Notes under the pieces: generated by a model
What the model was told of the DNA's origin: nothing
Seen by the model: only the letters and a program-made list of their open reading frames with translations
Databases searched by the model: none
Position numbers and translations under genes: made by a program
In this document: in pieces, positions 37,369 to 47,000 of the stretch
Numbering within the stretch: position 1 is the first letter of the stretch
How the letters are laid out: each line of letters starts with the position of its first letter
Assembly: GCF_001816165.1 (NCBI RefSeq)
Contig: NZ_MDZC01000090.1
Coordinates: forward strand, 118,307 to 182,306
Source: Hymenobacter glacialis
GTDB lineage: Bacteria > Bacteroidota > Bacteroidia > Cytophagales > Hymenobacteraceae
DNA: 64,000 nucleotides
Reading direction: 5' to 3'

Positions 37369-37754
37369 GCGCCGCCATCCATCTGCTCGGAGAACCGCAG
37401 GAAGCCACCGCCGCCCTTGAAGCCGCAATAGCCAACTGCCCCAAGCCTACTCATTTCGGAGAGTATGACTTTTCCACCCACGCGCAGCGCGACCAGCTCA
37501 GCAAGCTCCTGGCCTCCCATTATCTGCTGCCTTTTGAATTTAAGTGGGTGAACTGGATGCGAATAAACTTCGATGTAGCCACAGCCGACAAGGTGCTTCA
37601 GTTGCTGGAGCGCATCATCAGCTACCGCGAGGCTACAGGCATTCAGCCAGTGTACCGGGAGCGAGGGTACTACTGGCCCGTAAGGCCACAACCCGCGCCC
37701 TCTCCGGCCAAGCCAACCCGCCAACCTCGCAAATCCCGTTCCGGCCATGACTGA
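37365..37754 (+). CDS. hypothetical phage early protein
   Basis: A 129-aa protein I do not recognise. Residues ~30-100 look folded (FGEYDFSTHAQRDQLSKLLA, VNWMRINFDVATADKVLQLL). The C-terminal ~30 residues are a basic Pro-rich tail (PAPSPAKPTRQPRKSRSG), which may bind nucleic acid. It starts within the stop of the Cro-like gene and overlaps the next gene by 8 bp, so it is part of one early operon. Confidence 0.65.
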   Translation: MSAAIHLLGEPQEATAALEAAIANCPKPTHFGEYDFSTHAQRDQLSKLLASHYLLPFEFKWVNWMRINFDVATADKVLQLLERIISYREATGIQPVYRERGYYWPVRPQPAPSPAKPTRQPRKSRSGHD

Positions 37755-38133
37755 GCTAACCACCACCACCCCCGACGGTCTGCACATCACCGTGCGGATG
37801 CCCGACAACCACGCTTGGGTGCGCGAGTCGCTGGAAAAGGCCTGCGCTGCTGAGGCCCGCCGCCAGTTGGCCGACACGCCCACCCCCGACCCGGCCTACG
37901 CCGTGCCCCGCGCCGCCGACATCCTCGACCTGCACCCCGAAACGCTGCGCGACTACATGCGCCTGCCCGACCACCACCCGCGCCGCCTGCACTACATGCC
38001 CGGCGAGTCCAGCCGCGGCGACCGGATTCTCCTCTCGCAGATTCACGACTGGCAGCGCCGCAACCGCACCGATGCCACCCTGGCCACCGCGCCGGCCGCC
38101 CGCGTCCGGGGCCGTCGTCCCGCCGGCCAGTAG
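37747..38133 (+). CDS. excisionase-like or adaptor DNA-binding protein
   Basis: A 128-aa protein. Residues ~55-100 (YAVPRAADILDLHPETLRDY...YMPGESSRGDRILLSQIHDW) resemble the winged helix-turn-helix used by MerR-like excisionases and phage adaptor proteins. The N-terminus (residues 1-50) is variable and the C-terminus basic. A regulatory or accessory replication role is likely from the phage context; excisionase activity is only a possibility. Confidence 0.6.
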   Translation: MTELTTTTPDGLHITVRMPDNHAWVRESLEKACAAEARRQLADTPTPDPAYAVPRAADILDLHPETLRDYMRLPDHHPRRLHYMPGESSRGDRILLSQIHDWQRRNRTDATLATAPAARVRGRRPAGQ

Positions 38134-38200
38134 TTCCCAGCCCCTTTATTCCACATCAACCGCCGACAGCCGCTGCCGGCACAGTTCCCCGTTCCCACTC

Positions 38201-38779
38201 ATGTCCCAGCTACTCCCCGTCGTCGGCCCCGACAGCCCCGAAACCCGCTCCATCATCACCATTCAAAAGGTCAAACTCAAAGACCAGCACCTGACCTGCG
38301 AATTCACCGAGCAGCGCAGCGAGGAAGCGCCACCCCGAGCCTTTGCCCTCACCTGTACCGAGCAGGTACACCCCGACCTCACCCACGCGTTGAGCCGCTT
38401 GGTACCGCACCTTTGCCTGTTGGCCGAGCAGCTGACCGAGACGCCCGATTACTGGCCCGACGAGTCAGAGGAGCTGCCCGCGCTGTTCGAGCCATTCACT
38501 GTCACCGGCTTCTCGATGGGCCGTAGCCAGGGCGGCGTTACCCTCATTGGTCAGCGCGAGCTGGCCGCCGGCCGGGTGCTCAACCTGACCACGCCCTACC
38601 AGTCGTTCGACGACGAGCAGGCCAGCTACCCCTACACCGGCCTGCTGGAAACCACGCTTGCTACGGCCCTAGTGGAGGTCGAAGCCGCCCTACGCGGCAA
38701 ATGCACCGAGTACCGCCAGCTTGACTTGTTCGAATCGACGGTAGCCGTTCCCTACATCCCCCTTCCCTCATTGGCATGA
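38201..38779 (+). CDS. hypothetical phage early protein
   Basis: A 192-aa acidic protein of unknown function. It starts with a beta-strand-rich segment (IITIQKVKLKDQHLTCEFTE) and contains a helical middle (LTHALSRLVPHLCLLAEQL). I use ATG 38201; the frame upstream to 38072 overlaps the preceding gene and lacks a folded pattern. It overlaps the next gene by 4 bp. Proteins of this size commonly lie before the replication organiser in Bacteroidota prophages, but I cannot name a family. Confidence 0.65.
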   Translation: MSQLLPVVGPDSPETRSIITIQKVKLKDQHLTCEFTEQRSEEAPPRAFALTCTEQVHPDLTHALSRLVPHLCLLAEQLTETPDYWPDESEELPALFEPFTVTGFSMGRSQGGVTLIGQRELAAGRVLNLTTPYQSFDDEQASYPYTGLLETTLATALVEVEAALRGKCTEYRQLDLFESTVAVPYIPLPSLA

Positions 38780-39648
38780 AGGCCCCCGCCTTTCTCTTCT
38801 ACACGGGTGACTTCCTAAGCTCGCCCGACGTGCAGCTGATGGAAGCCCACGAAGTGGGGGCCTATTGCTTGCTGCTGTTCAACTCCTGGCAGTCGGACCG
38901 CCCCGGCTACCTGACCGCCGACGAAAACCGCCTCCGCCGCACCGCCCGCCTCTCTGCCGACCAGTGGGCCGGCAGCCGCGAACTGCTGCTTGGCAAATTC
39001 CCGCTGGCCACCGACGAGCCCACCCTCCGCTACAACCCGCGCCTGGTCCAGGAAGCCCATAAGCAAGCCATCAAGCGGGAGCGTCTGGCCGCCAACGGCC
39101 GCAAGGGCGGCCGGCCCGAAAAGCATTTGCTTTCTAAAAACAACCAGCTGCTTTCCCAAAATCTGCCCGCCGAACCTGAAAACCCGCCCGAAGAGCAAAT
39201 GCTTGCCGACAATGAACAAAAGCTTTCCAGCGAAAAGCAATTGCCCCCGAAAGAGAAAGCAAATGAAAAGGCTTTCAATTTCAGTTTCAATACTTCTAAC
39301 GAAGTAGAGAGGGAGGCAGCCGAGGCTGCCCCGCCTGCACCTGCCAAGCCTGAAAGGAAGAAAGCAACCGTCCCAACCTTGGCCGAAGTGCAGGCCTACG
39401 CCGCCGAGCAGCACCCAGCCAGCGCCGACGCCCAAACCGAGGCCGCCGCCTTCCACGACCACTACCAAAGCAACGGCTGGCGCGTGAGCGGCAAAACCCC
39501 CATGGCCGACTGGCGTGCCTCTTTCCGCGGCTGGATGCGCCGCCGCCCCCAATTCCAAGCCGCCGGCCCCCACGGCAGCGGCCAGGCTGCTCCGCCGGCC
39601 CGCGCCCGCACTGCCCCCAAATCCACCGACCCCACCCGCTGGAGCTAA
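38776..39648 (+). CDS. phage replisome organiser-like protein (DUF1376-type N-terminus)
   Basis: A 290-aa protein. Residues 1-80 (FLFYTGDFLSSPDVQLMEAH...GAYCLLLFNSWQSD) match the DUF1376/YdaU winged-helix domain found before helicase-loader genes in phages. A low-complexity charged linker of about 100 residues follows. The C-terminal DnaT-like motif FHDHYQSNGWRVSGKTPM...WRASFRGWMRR usually contacts the replicative helicase. It is encoded 6 bp before dnaB, so it probably marks the origin and loads DnaB. Confidence 0.8.
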   Translation: MKAPAFLFYTGDFLSSPDVQLMEAHEVGAYCLLLFNSWQSDRPGYLTADENRLRRTARLSADQWAGSRELLLGKFPLATDEPTLRYNPRLVQEAHKQAIKRERLAANGRKGGRPEKHLLSKNNQLLSQNLPAEPENPPEEQMLADNEQKLSSEKQLPPKEKANEKAFNFSFNTSNEVEREAAEAAPPAPAKPERKKATVPTLAEVQAYAAEQHPASADAQTEAAAFHDHYQSNGWRVSGKTPMADWRASFRGWMRRRPQFQAAGPHGSGQAAPPARARTAPKSTDPTRWS

Positions 39649-39654
39649 CCCACC

Positions 39655-41079
39655 ATGAACCCAACCAAACCTACCCGCTTCACCGACTCATCCCGCCGCG
39701 CCGCCGTTTCACCCCCTGCTGGCGGCCACCTGCCGCCCCAGGCCTTGGACCTCGAAGCCGCCGTACTCGGGGCCGCCCTGCTCGAAGCCCACGCCCAGCG
39801 GACCCTGCTGGCGCTGCTGCCCACGGAGGAAGTGTTTTACTCCTCGGCTCATCAGCAAGTGTACTTAGCCATACGCGACTTGGTGCAGCAAGGAGACCAT
39901 GCCGACCTGCTTACCGTTGTCGCCCAATTGCGCCACCGCGGCACCCTGGAGCGCACCGGCGGCCCGCACTTTGTCGCGGGCCTCACCAGCAAAATCAACT
40001 CCGCCGCCCACTTCGAAACCCATTGCCGCATCCTTCAGGAGCAGCACGCCCGCCGCGTCGTCATCCGCGCCGGCACCGAACTGGCCGCCCACGCCTACGA
40101 CGACACCCGCGACCCGCTTACACTGCTAGCCGATGCCCAGGCCCACCTGACCGGTCTGCACCGTACCCTCGAAACCCGCCCAGGCCAAACGGCCGCCGCC
40201 GCTTTTGAGCCTACGTTTGACCGCCTCGCCCAAGCCGTGCAGCAACAAGGCCTGACCGGCATCCCCACCGGCCTCACCCAGCTCGACGGCCTCACCGGTG
40301 GCTGGCAGCCCGGCGACCTGGTTATCTTGGCTGCTCGACCGGCAATGGGCAAAACCGCCGCCTTGCTGCACTTCGCCCGCACCGCCGCCCTCGACCACGG
40401 CCACCACACCGCCGTTTTCAGCCTCGAAATGCCCACGCTCCAGCTCATGCAGCGCATGGTGGCCAGCGAAGTACCCGGCTACAGCAACTCCGACCTGCGC
40501 CGCGGCAGCCTTCCCGGCGGCCTGGAGCAGGTAGCCCATATCCGCCAGCAGGCCCAACGCCTCCAGACCCACGGCCACCAGCTGCACATTGACGACACGC
40601 CCGGCCTGAGCATCCAGCAGCTGCGCGCCAAGTGTGCCCGCCTTCACGCCCAGCACCCGCTAGGCCTGGTCCTGGTCGACTACATCCAACTCATGCGCGG
40701 CGATACGAAAGGCAACCGGGAGCAGGAAGTAGGCAGCATCAGTCGTGGCCTTAAAGAGCTGGCCAAGGAATTGAATGCGCCTGTTCTGGCCCTCTCGCAG
40801 TTGAGCCGCGACGTGGAGAAGCGCGGCGGCGAGAAGCGCCCGCTGCTCTCGGACCTGCGCGAATCCGGCAGCCTGGAGCAGGACGCCGACTGCATCATCT
40901 TCCTCTGGCGCGGCGAGTACTACAAAATCACCGAGTACGAAGACGGCACCCCCACCGCTGACACAATCCTGTTCGACATCGCCAAGCACCGCAACGGCGC
41001 CACGGATGAGGTAATTGCTGCCTGTTCCATGCGCCGGGGGGTATTTAGTGACCTCAGCCATGCATTCGTCGGCATGTAA
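39655..41079 (+). CDS. dnaB: phage-type replicative DNA helicase DnaB
   Basis: A 474-aa hexameric helicase. The N-terminal domain (residues ~20-150, LEAAVLGAALLEAHAQRTLL) joins a RecA-like motor with Walker A ARPAMGKTA (K233), Walker B LVLVDYIQLM, and the LSQLSRDVEKR and DLRESGSLEQDAD segments. It unwinds DNA at the fork. Its place after a DUF1376-type organiser shows it is the element's own helicase rather than the host copy. It is the last phage-like gene before the accessory region. Confidence 0.93.
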   Translation: MNPTKPTRFTDSSRRAAVSPPAGGHLPPQALDLEAAVLGAALLEAHAQRTLLALLPTEEVFYSSAHQQVYLAIRDLVQQGDHADLLTVVAQLRHRGTLERTGGPHFVAGLTSKINSAAHFETHCRILQEQHARRVVIRAGTELAAHAYDDTRDPLTLLADAQAHLTGLHRTLETRPGQTAAAAFEPTFDRLAQAVQQQGLTGIPTGLTQLDGLTGGWQPGDLVILAARPAMGKTAALLHFARTAALDHGHHTAVFSLEMPTLQLMQRMVASEVPGYSNSDLRRGSLPGGLEQVAHIRQQAQRLQTHGHQLHIDDTPGLSIQQLRAKCARLHAQHPLGLVLVDYIQLMRGDTKGNREQEVGSISRGLKELAKELNAPVLALSQLSRDVEKRGGEKRPLLSDLRESGSLEQDADCIIFLWRGEYYKITEYEDGTPTADTILFDIAKHRNGATDEVIAACSMRRGVFSDLSHAFVGM

Positions 41080-41179
41080 CCAGGTATCAATTGAGGTACG
41101 TTACCAATCTCGGTCAATTGGCATTCGTACCAAAGTCCGTGTTTTCTGTGCAATTTCGCACCCCTAAACATCCGTCCCT

Positions 41180-41998
41180 GTGTTGATTACTGATAGCTCC
41201 TACCAACTTCCCGTTGTTTATGCTCTTAAGCCAGACAAAACATTCGAGAACGGAGCGAATAAGCCATTGCTAATCCGAGGCTACAATGACGTTCTGAAAT
41301 CAGAGGGCGAGTACGTTATAAAGTGCGTAGCTGCCGAGCGCATGAAGGGTGCCGCATTCCAGCGCGAATTATTAGGCTGCTGGGCCGCTTGGCAAGTAGG
41401 GCTGCATGCCGTTGAGCCGGTTGAGGTAGACATCAGTCCTGATTTTTTGGAGTTGATGAAGGGCCGCGACGAATACGGTATGGTCAGCCGCTCGCTAGGC
41501 CGCAACTTTGGCTCTAGCTACAAGCAAGGATTTAGGGAGTTTATCAACGGCCAGCCTCTCACCGATGCCGAAAAGGAACAAGCCTATCTGATTTTCGCGT
41601 TTGATGTTTTGTTGAACAACGTTGACCGCAACGCCACCAAGCAAAACATGCTAACCAACGGGCAGCAAATCATGTTGCTCGACCACGAGTTAGGGTTTTC
41701 CTTCACTCAGGTCTTTTCGTTTTTACGTTCTCCCGAACCATGGCTGCTGCAACCAAACGATGTGAGCGGCTGGATTGAAAAGCACTACTTTTTCCCGCAG
41801 CTGCGCGGCCAACAGTTCGACTTCACCACACTAACGCCTGCTCTTCAGCGCTTAGACGGTCAATTCTGGCAGGCGGCCCGGCAACATATCCCGCCCACTT
41901 GGCGCACACCAGAAATTGACGACATTGAGACTTATATCTCTCAAGTGCTAGCACACGTATCATCCTTTACTCAAGAACTCAACCGCGTAACCCAATGA
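41180..41998 (+). CDS. HipA-like kinase-fold protein
   Basis: A 272-aa protein with a compact HipA-type kinase fold. The N-lobe holds KPLLIRGYND and VIKCV, with the likely ATP-binding Lys, and the catalytic loop is LLNNVDRNATKQN (about residues 148-160), followed by the metal-binding LLDHELGFSF in place of DFG. It is shorter than HipA toxins (about 430 aa) and lacks their N-terminal subdomain. It starts with GTG 41180 and overlaps the DUF3037 gene by 4 bp, a pairing I know from other genomes. It may phosphorylate a protein target; toxin activity is not shown. Confidence 0.75.
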   Translation: MLITDSSYQLPVVYALKPDKTFENGANKPLLIRGYNDVLKSEGEYVIKCVAAERMKGAAFQRELLGCWAAWQVGLHAVEPVEVDISPDFLELMKGRDEYGMVSRSLGRNFGSSYKQGFREFINGQPLTDAEKEQAYLIFAFDVLLNNVDRNATKQNMLTNGQQIMLLDHELGFSFTQVFSFLRSPEPWLLQPNDVSGWIEKHYFFPQLRGQQFDFTTLTPALQRLDGQFWQAARQHIPPTWRTPEIDDIETYISQVLAHVSSFTQELNRVTQ

Positions 41999-42843
41999 AA
42001 ACGTACCAGTACCAGGTTCTGCGTTACCTGCACGACCACGTGACGGGCGAGTTCGTGAACGTCGGTCTTGTTTTCTACGAACCAGAAACCCGATTCCTCC
42101 GTGCCCAGGTTATTACCAAGACCCAACGCCTGACCGGATTCTTCCCCGGCTTACCCGCTCGGCCTATCATTTCGACGCTGCGGCACTTTGCCGTCGCTAT
42201 CAACCGTCGAGCTGATGCAATATCGGTCAACCCGTTATTCGAGAGCATCGACGACCTCAGTACCGTCACTTCTGTCCTCATCCGGCCTAACGATGCTGCT
42301 TGGCAACTCACACCCGTGCAAAAAGGTCTCACCATGGACCCCGAGCCCGAGCGTGTCTGTCAGGAGCTATATCATCGTTTGATAGAAGAGTACCAGGAAG
42401 AGGCCGCGCCAGCTCGTACCGACGACGAGAAAGTGTGGCGCCAGTCGTACAAGCAGTATTTCGACCGCTACCACGTAACCGAAAAGCTGCAGCCAAGTCA
42501 AATAGCTACCGCAAACGACCAAATTCTCTTTTCTCACACCTGGCAAAACGGAGTGCTGAATTGCTTGGAGCCCGTCACGTTCCAGCTCAAGAATCCGGCT
42601 CGTGCCAAAGACAAAGCCTATAAGTGGGCGGGCCGCATCACTGCTCTTAAAACGGGCGATACCCCCCTTCACTTGTATTTGCTCACCGCTGCTCCCGCCA
42701 ATTCGGACCTCCGCAACTCCATCGAGCAAATCATCAAGTCCGCGAGTAGCACCGATGTGCAGGTAGATTTTGTGCATGAAAATGAGGCTGAGGCCTTTGC
42801 CCGTAAAATGCAGCACAAGATGGAAGCTGCGGGCCACGAATAA
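41995..42843 (+). CDS. DUF3037-family protein
   Basis: A 282-aa protein starting YQYQVLRYLHDHVTGEFVNVGLVFYE, the hallmark of DUF3037, a domain of unknown function. The remainder is mixed alpha/beta with no catalytic motif. Translation is coupled to the HipA-like kinase by a 4-bp overlap, so the two likely act together, possibly as partner or antidote. A GC-rich hairpin follows at 42870-42898, separating this pair from the BREX-like cluster. Confidence 0.8.
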   Translation: MKTYQYQVLRYLHDHVTGEFVNVGLVFYEPETRFLRAQVITKTQRLTGFFPGLPARPIISTLRHFAVAINRRADAISVNPLFESIDDLSTVTSVLIRPNDAAWQLTPVQKGLTMDPEPERVCQELYHRLIEEYQEEAAPARTDDEKVWRQSYKQYFDRYHVTEKLQPSQIATANDQILFSHTWQNGVLNCLEPVTFQLKNPARAKDKAYKWAGRITALKTGDTPLHLYLLTAAPANSDLRNSIEQIIKSASSTDVQVDFVHENEAEAFARKMQHKMEAAGHE

Positions 42844-42869
42844 CTCATTACATATCAACTCCCAACTGC

Positions 42870-42898
42870 CGGGCGGCTCACGAATAGTGGGCCGCCCG
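42870..42898 (+). terminator. hairpin ending the HipA-like/DUF3037 unit
   Basis: CGGGCGGC (42870-42877) pairs perfectly with GCCGCCCG (42891-42898) over a 13-nt loop and is followed by TCTTGTTGTT. The U-content is moderate, so termination may be partial. Confidence 0.6.
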
Positions 42899-43024
42899 TC
42901 TTGTTGTTGGCTGGTTGGAGTTGTAGCCATTTGTAACCAAATCGTAGCAAATGCCACTTTCCCTGCCGACCTTTAAACTTGAATTACCCACCTTATTTCC
43001 TAATGTGGTTAGCTAGTTTGAGAT

Positions 43025-44005
43025 ATGTCTGTCCAGCCCCCATCTACTACCATTACCGAGATGTTTGAAGCAGTTTCTGCTACCCAGACATTGTTGCCCA
43101 GCCCGCCCAGCTTCGCCGGGCATCAAACCTTTGCCATGCGTTCGGCCTGGCTCAAAAAGGGGGTAGATGCATTGCTGCAAGACCCTGCAATATTCTCTGC
43201 TGAGGGCGCACTAGTTGAGTTGGGAGTAGGCAAAAACATGGTGTCCGCCGTCCGCCATTGGCTGCTGGCCACGCGGTTAGCTGCTCCAACTGAGCGGGGT
43301 GGTTATATGTTGCCCACGGAACTAGGCCATTCTCTGCTCACCGACGACGGCACCGACCCCTACCTCGAAGACCCCGCTACCTTGTGGCTGTTGCATTGGA
43401 ACCTCTGCGGCCCCGGTTCCCAATCCTACACCTGGGCTTTTGCCTTCAACGTGTTTCGGGAGTGGGAGTGGACGGCCTCGACTCTAGTCACGGCGGTGCA
43501 AAACGCGGCTCGGGCTACCAGCTCTAAAACCTTCTCCCAGGAAACCGTTGAGCGCGACGTAAGCGTGTTTTTGCAGACCTACGTCGCACCTACCGACCGC
43601 AGCCAAAACGCCGAAGATGGCCTCGACTGCCCCTTGCGCGAACTAGGCTTGCTCCGGGCTGGCTTTGGCGGCCAGCAGCAATACTCCTTCGCTATCGGCC
43701 CCAAGCCCAGCTTGCCTGTTAGCATTTTCGCCTGGGCCCTGCGCAAATTCTGGGACTGGAAATACCCTGGCAGCAGCACCATTGCCGCCCGCGACATTGC
43801 GCATGCAGAAGGCTCGCCGGGCATGGTCTTCAAGCTCGACGAAGATTCCACGTTGGCTTACCTCGACCAACTTGAAACCCTTACTGCCGGCGCGCTGCGC
43901 TTTGAGGACACGCCCCTCGTGCGCCAAGTGGTGCAAACCACGGCTGATTCCCTTAACCCCGCCGCGCTGCTGCGTCTTCACTACGCCGCTGCGCCTGTTG
44001 CCTAG
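43025..44005 (+). CDS. DUF4007 family protein, first gene of the BREX4-like cluster
   Basis: A 326-aa DUF4007 protein. The family marks are SFAGHQTFAMRSAWLKKGVD (about residues 34-53) and LVELGVGKNMVSAVRHWL (about 66-83), then LWLLHWNLCGPGSQSYTWAF. The fold looks helical, with helix-turn-helix-like repeats, and has no catalytic residues. DUF4007 genes commonly adjoin PAPS-reductase-like genes in phosphorothioation or BREX-type loci. A second, shorter relative is encoded at 48258. It is 5 bp from the ATPase gene, so they are co-translated. Confidence 0.85.
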   Translation: MSVQPPSTTITEMFEAVSATQTLLPSPPSFAGHQTFAMRSAWLKKGVDALLQDPAIFSAEGALVELGVGKNMVSAVRHWLLATRLAAPTERGGYMLPTELGHSLLTDDGTDPYLEDPATLWLLHWNLCGPGSQSYTWAFAFNVFREWEWTASTLVTAVQNAARATSSKTFSQETVERDVSVFLQTYVAPTDRSQNAEDGLDCPLRELGLLRAGFGGQQQYSFAIGPKPSLPVSIFAWALRKFWDWKYPGSSTIAARDIAHAEGSPGMVFKLDEDSTLAYLDQLETLTAGALRFEDTPLVRQVVQTTADSLNPAALLRLHYAAAPVA

Positions 44006-44010
44006 TATTC

Positions 44011-47000
44011 ATGTCCTCTACTGCCCAATTAACCCTAGCTGATATTGTTACCGTGCGGCCCCGTTTTGGCCGCTCGGTGCATCTGGAGCGCGACCTTGCC
44101 ACCCGCGCCACCACGCCCGATAATTACTTCCTCACGCCCTCGGCAGTTGAAGCGCTGCAAGGTGTCCTGCGCGCCCAATACACGCCCACAGACCGCGCCT
44201 TGTCGCTTATTGGCCCCTACGGCGCAGGCAAAAGTGCTTTTGTTACGTTCCTGGCCCGGTTGGTCTCGGAACCCAAATTCAAGCAGGAGGTCAAGCTCCC
44301 TAGTAAGCTGCCACCGGTGCCTCAGCTGCTGCCGGTGCCTGTTGTCGGCTCCCGCTCTGCCCTTGGGCCAGCGTTGCTGCTGGCCTTGCGTCATGCCATC
44401 GAAACGGCCCCCGGCGCACCTATTATCCCTAGCGCGTTACTTTCGGCTGAGCTGAAACCGACTCCTCGGAACCTGGCCAATGCCTACCTGGCCGCCGCGC
44501 AGGCCGTGGCCAACGCTGGTCAGCATACGGGCCTGCTATTGCTGGTTGATGAAGCCGGCAAATTCCTCGAATACGCCGCCAACCACCCCCAGGCCGGCGA
44601 CATTTTCGGTCTGCAGGAATTGGCCGAAGCTGCTGCCCGTGCCCCCCAAACCGCACCGCTGTGGGTGATTACGGTGCTGCACCAAAACGCCGAAGCCTAC
44701 GCCAGTCGGCTCGGGCGCACCCAGCAGGCTGAGTGGGCCAAAATAGCCCAGCGCTTCCGCCAGCTCCCCTTGTTCCCGTCCGATGTGGAGCGTATGGACC
44801 TCATTGGCCGCGCCCTGCGTCACGACCCCGGCCTGCACCTCAACGGCACTTTCTCGGCCCAGCTCGCCCCGGTTCTCGACCCCCAGAACCAGTTGCTCCC
44901 TACCGGGCTGGCCAGTCGTTTCGAGAAGCTTGCCCGCGCCGCTTATCCCTTGCACCCAGTAACCCTGCTGGCAGTGCCCGCCCTGTTTCGTCGGGCCGGC
45001 CAAAGCCACCGCAGCGTCTTCAACTTTCTCGAAGGCCAGGAAAACGGTGCGTTAGGCCGTTTCCTGACTGACCAGGCCTACGACCCCGCCGACCCTGCCT
45101 TTTTCCCACTCGATGGCTTGTTCGACTATGGCCGCGACGTGCTACTGGCACATTATACCGGCCCCACCGCTCGGCCCTGGCTCGAAGCAGTAGAATTGGT
45201 GGCCCAGGCCCTCAACAAAGAACCGGTTGTAAGCCCGCTGGCTGTCCGCGCCCTCAAGTGTATTGCCCTGCTTACTTGGCTCCGCGATGCTCGGCTAAAA
45301 GCCTCGCCTACGGTACTGGCCGCAGCGCTGGGTGCCGAAGTGGTGCCGGCCCTCGAAGAACTTATCAGCCGCTCGCTGGTCGTGTTCAGCCGTGCCCGCG
45401 ACAGCTACCGCTTGTGGGAAGCCGGCGACGTTGATATTGAAGCGGAGCTGAACACCGCCCGCGCCGGCCTGGCCGGCGACGTGCTGCTGGCTGCTACCGG
45501 CGACCCCACCCTGTTTCCGCTGCCGCGCCTCGTGGCCCGCCGGCACTCGTTCGAAACCGGCACCCTGCGTCCCGTAGGGGTGGAAGTGCTGCGTCCCGAC
45601 CAATTGGTAACCCGTGCCGCCACCCGCCCCGACGAGCTAACAGTCCTGCTCTGCCTGGCACCCGACCCACTGGCCCGCGCCTTAGCCGAACAGGAATCCG
45701 AACGTCTTCGCCAGCCCAACTTGCTAGTGGCCGTGGCCCTCGAAACCGAAGGGCTGCGCGACACCGCCTACCACCTGGCCGCTGCCCGCATTGTCGCCGA
45801 CACGGTGCCCGCGCTGGCCGGCGACCGTGCCGGCCGCCGTGAACTGGAACTACGCCGCCACGAAGCCGAAGCACAATTTCGCACCGAGTGGAGCCGTCTG
45901 TTTGGTCCCGCCCTGGGCGGCGAAGCAATACCCGCCGCGAATGCGCCCGACACCGCCGGGCTGGCGGCTACGTGGTACTGGCAGGGCCAGCCCCAGCGGC
46001 TGGCTGATGCCCGTGCTTTCAGCCGTCAACTCTCCCTGCTGGCCGACCGCACCTTCGAGCGCACCCCCATCCTGCGCAACGAGATTCTGAACCGTCGCAG
46101 CCTCTCCTCGGCTGGGGCTGCTGCGCGTGGGGCATTGGTAAAAGCCATGCTCACCCAGGGCCACCAGGCTCGGCTGGGCCTCACTGGCTACCCGCCCGAG
46201 TACGCCATGTATGCCTCCGTACTATCCGCTACGGGCTTGCACCACCTCACCAATGAAGGTGTTTGGGCATGGCGCGCCCCTAATGCTGCCCACGACCCTT
46301 ACCGTTTACTGCCGGTGTGGGAGGCTATTGAACGCCTGGTGTTCCAGGCTACTGAGCCGCTGCCACTGCCTGCCTTGTATGCCCACCTGCGTGCCGCTCC
46401 CTACGGCATCTCCGATGGCGTATTGCCCGTGCTGCTGGCTGTGTTCCGCCGCGTCCGCGAGGGCGACACGTCCCTTTACCGAGAGGGACAGTTCCTGGCC
46501 GATGAGAAAGAAGCAGATTGGGAGCTACTGCTGCGTCGTCCCGATATGTTCGCCCTGGCCGACTCCCGCGTTGCTGGGGCCCGCTTAGCGGTTGTCGAGC
46601 GTATTGCCCAGGCCACCAATGTGCGTCCCCAACTCGTGCCCGTGGTGCGTCGCTTGCTGCGGATGCAGGACAGCCTACCCGAATACACCCAGCAAACCCG
46701 CCACTTGCCGCCTCCGGCCCGCGCCCTGCGCGATGCGTTCCAGCAGGCGCGTGCGCCCGAATACGTGCTGTTCCAAGCGGCTCCGGCAGCGCTCAACCTG
46801 CCCCCGTGGTCAGCCGATGCCGACCCAGACCCCGTGCGCGTCGAACAGTTCTTTAAGCAGCTCAACGAGGCCCTGCAAGCCTGGGCCGCTGCCTACCCCG
46901 CTGCCCGCGACCAAGCCCGCGACCATTTGTTGCAAGCCTGCGGCCTACCCGCTGGCCCCGCCAGTTGGCTCGACCTGCACCAGCGCATACAGGTGCTGCC

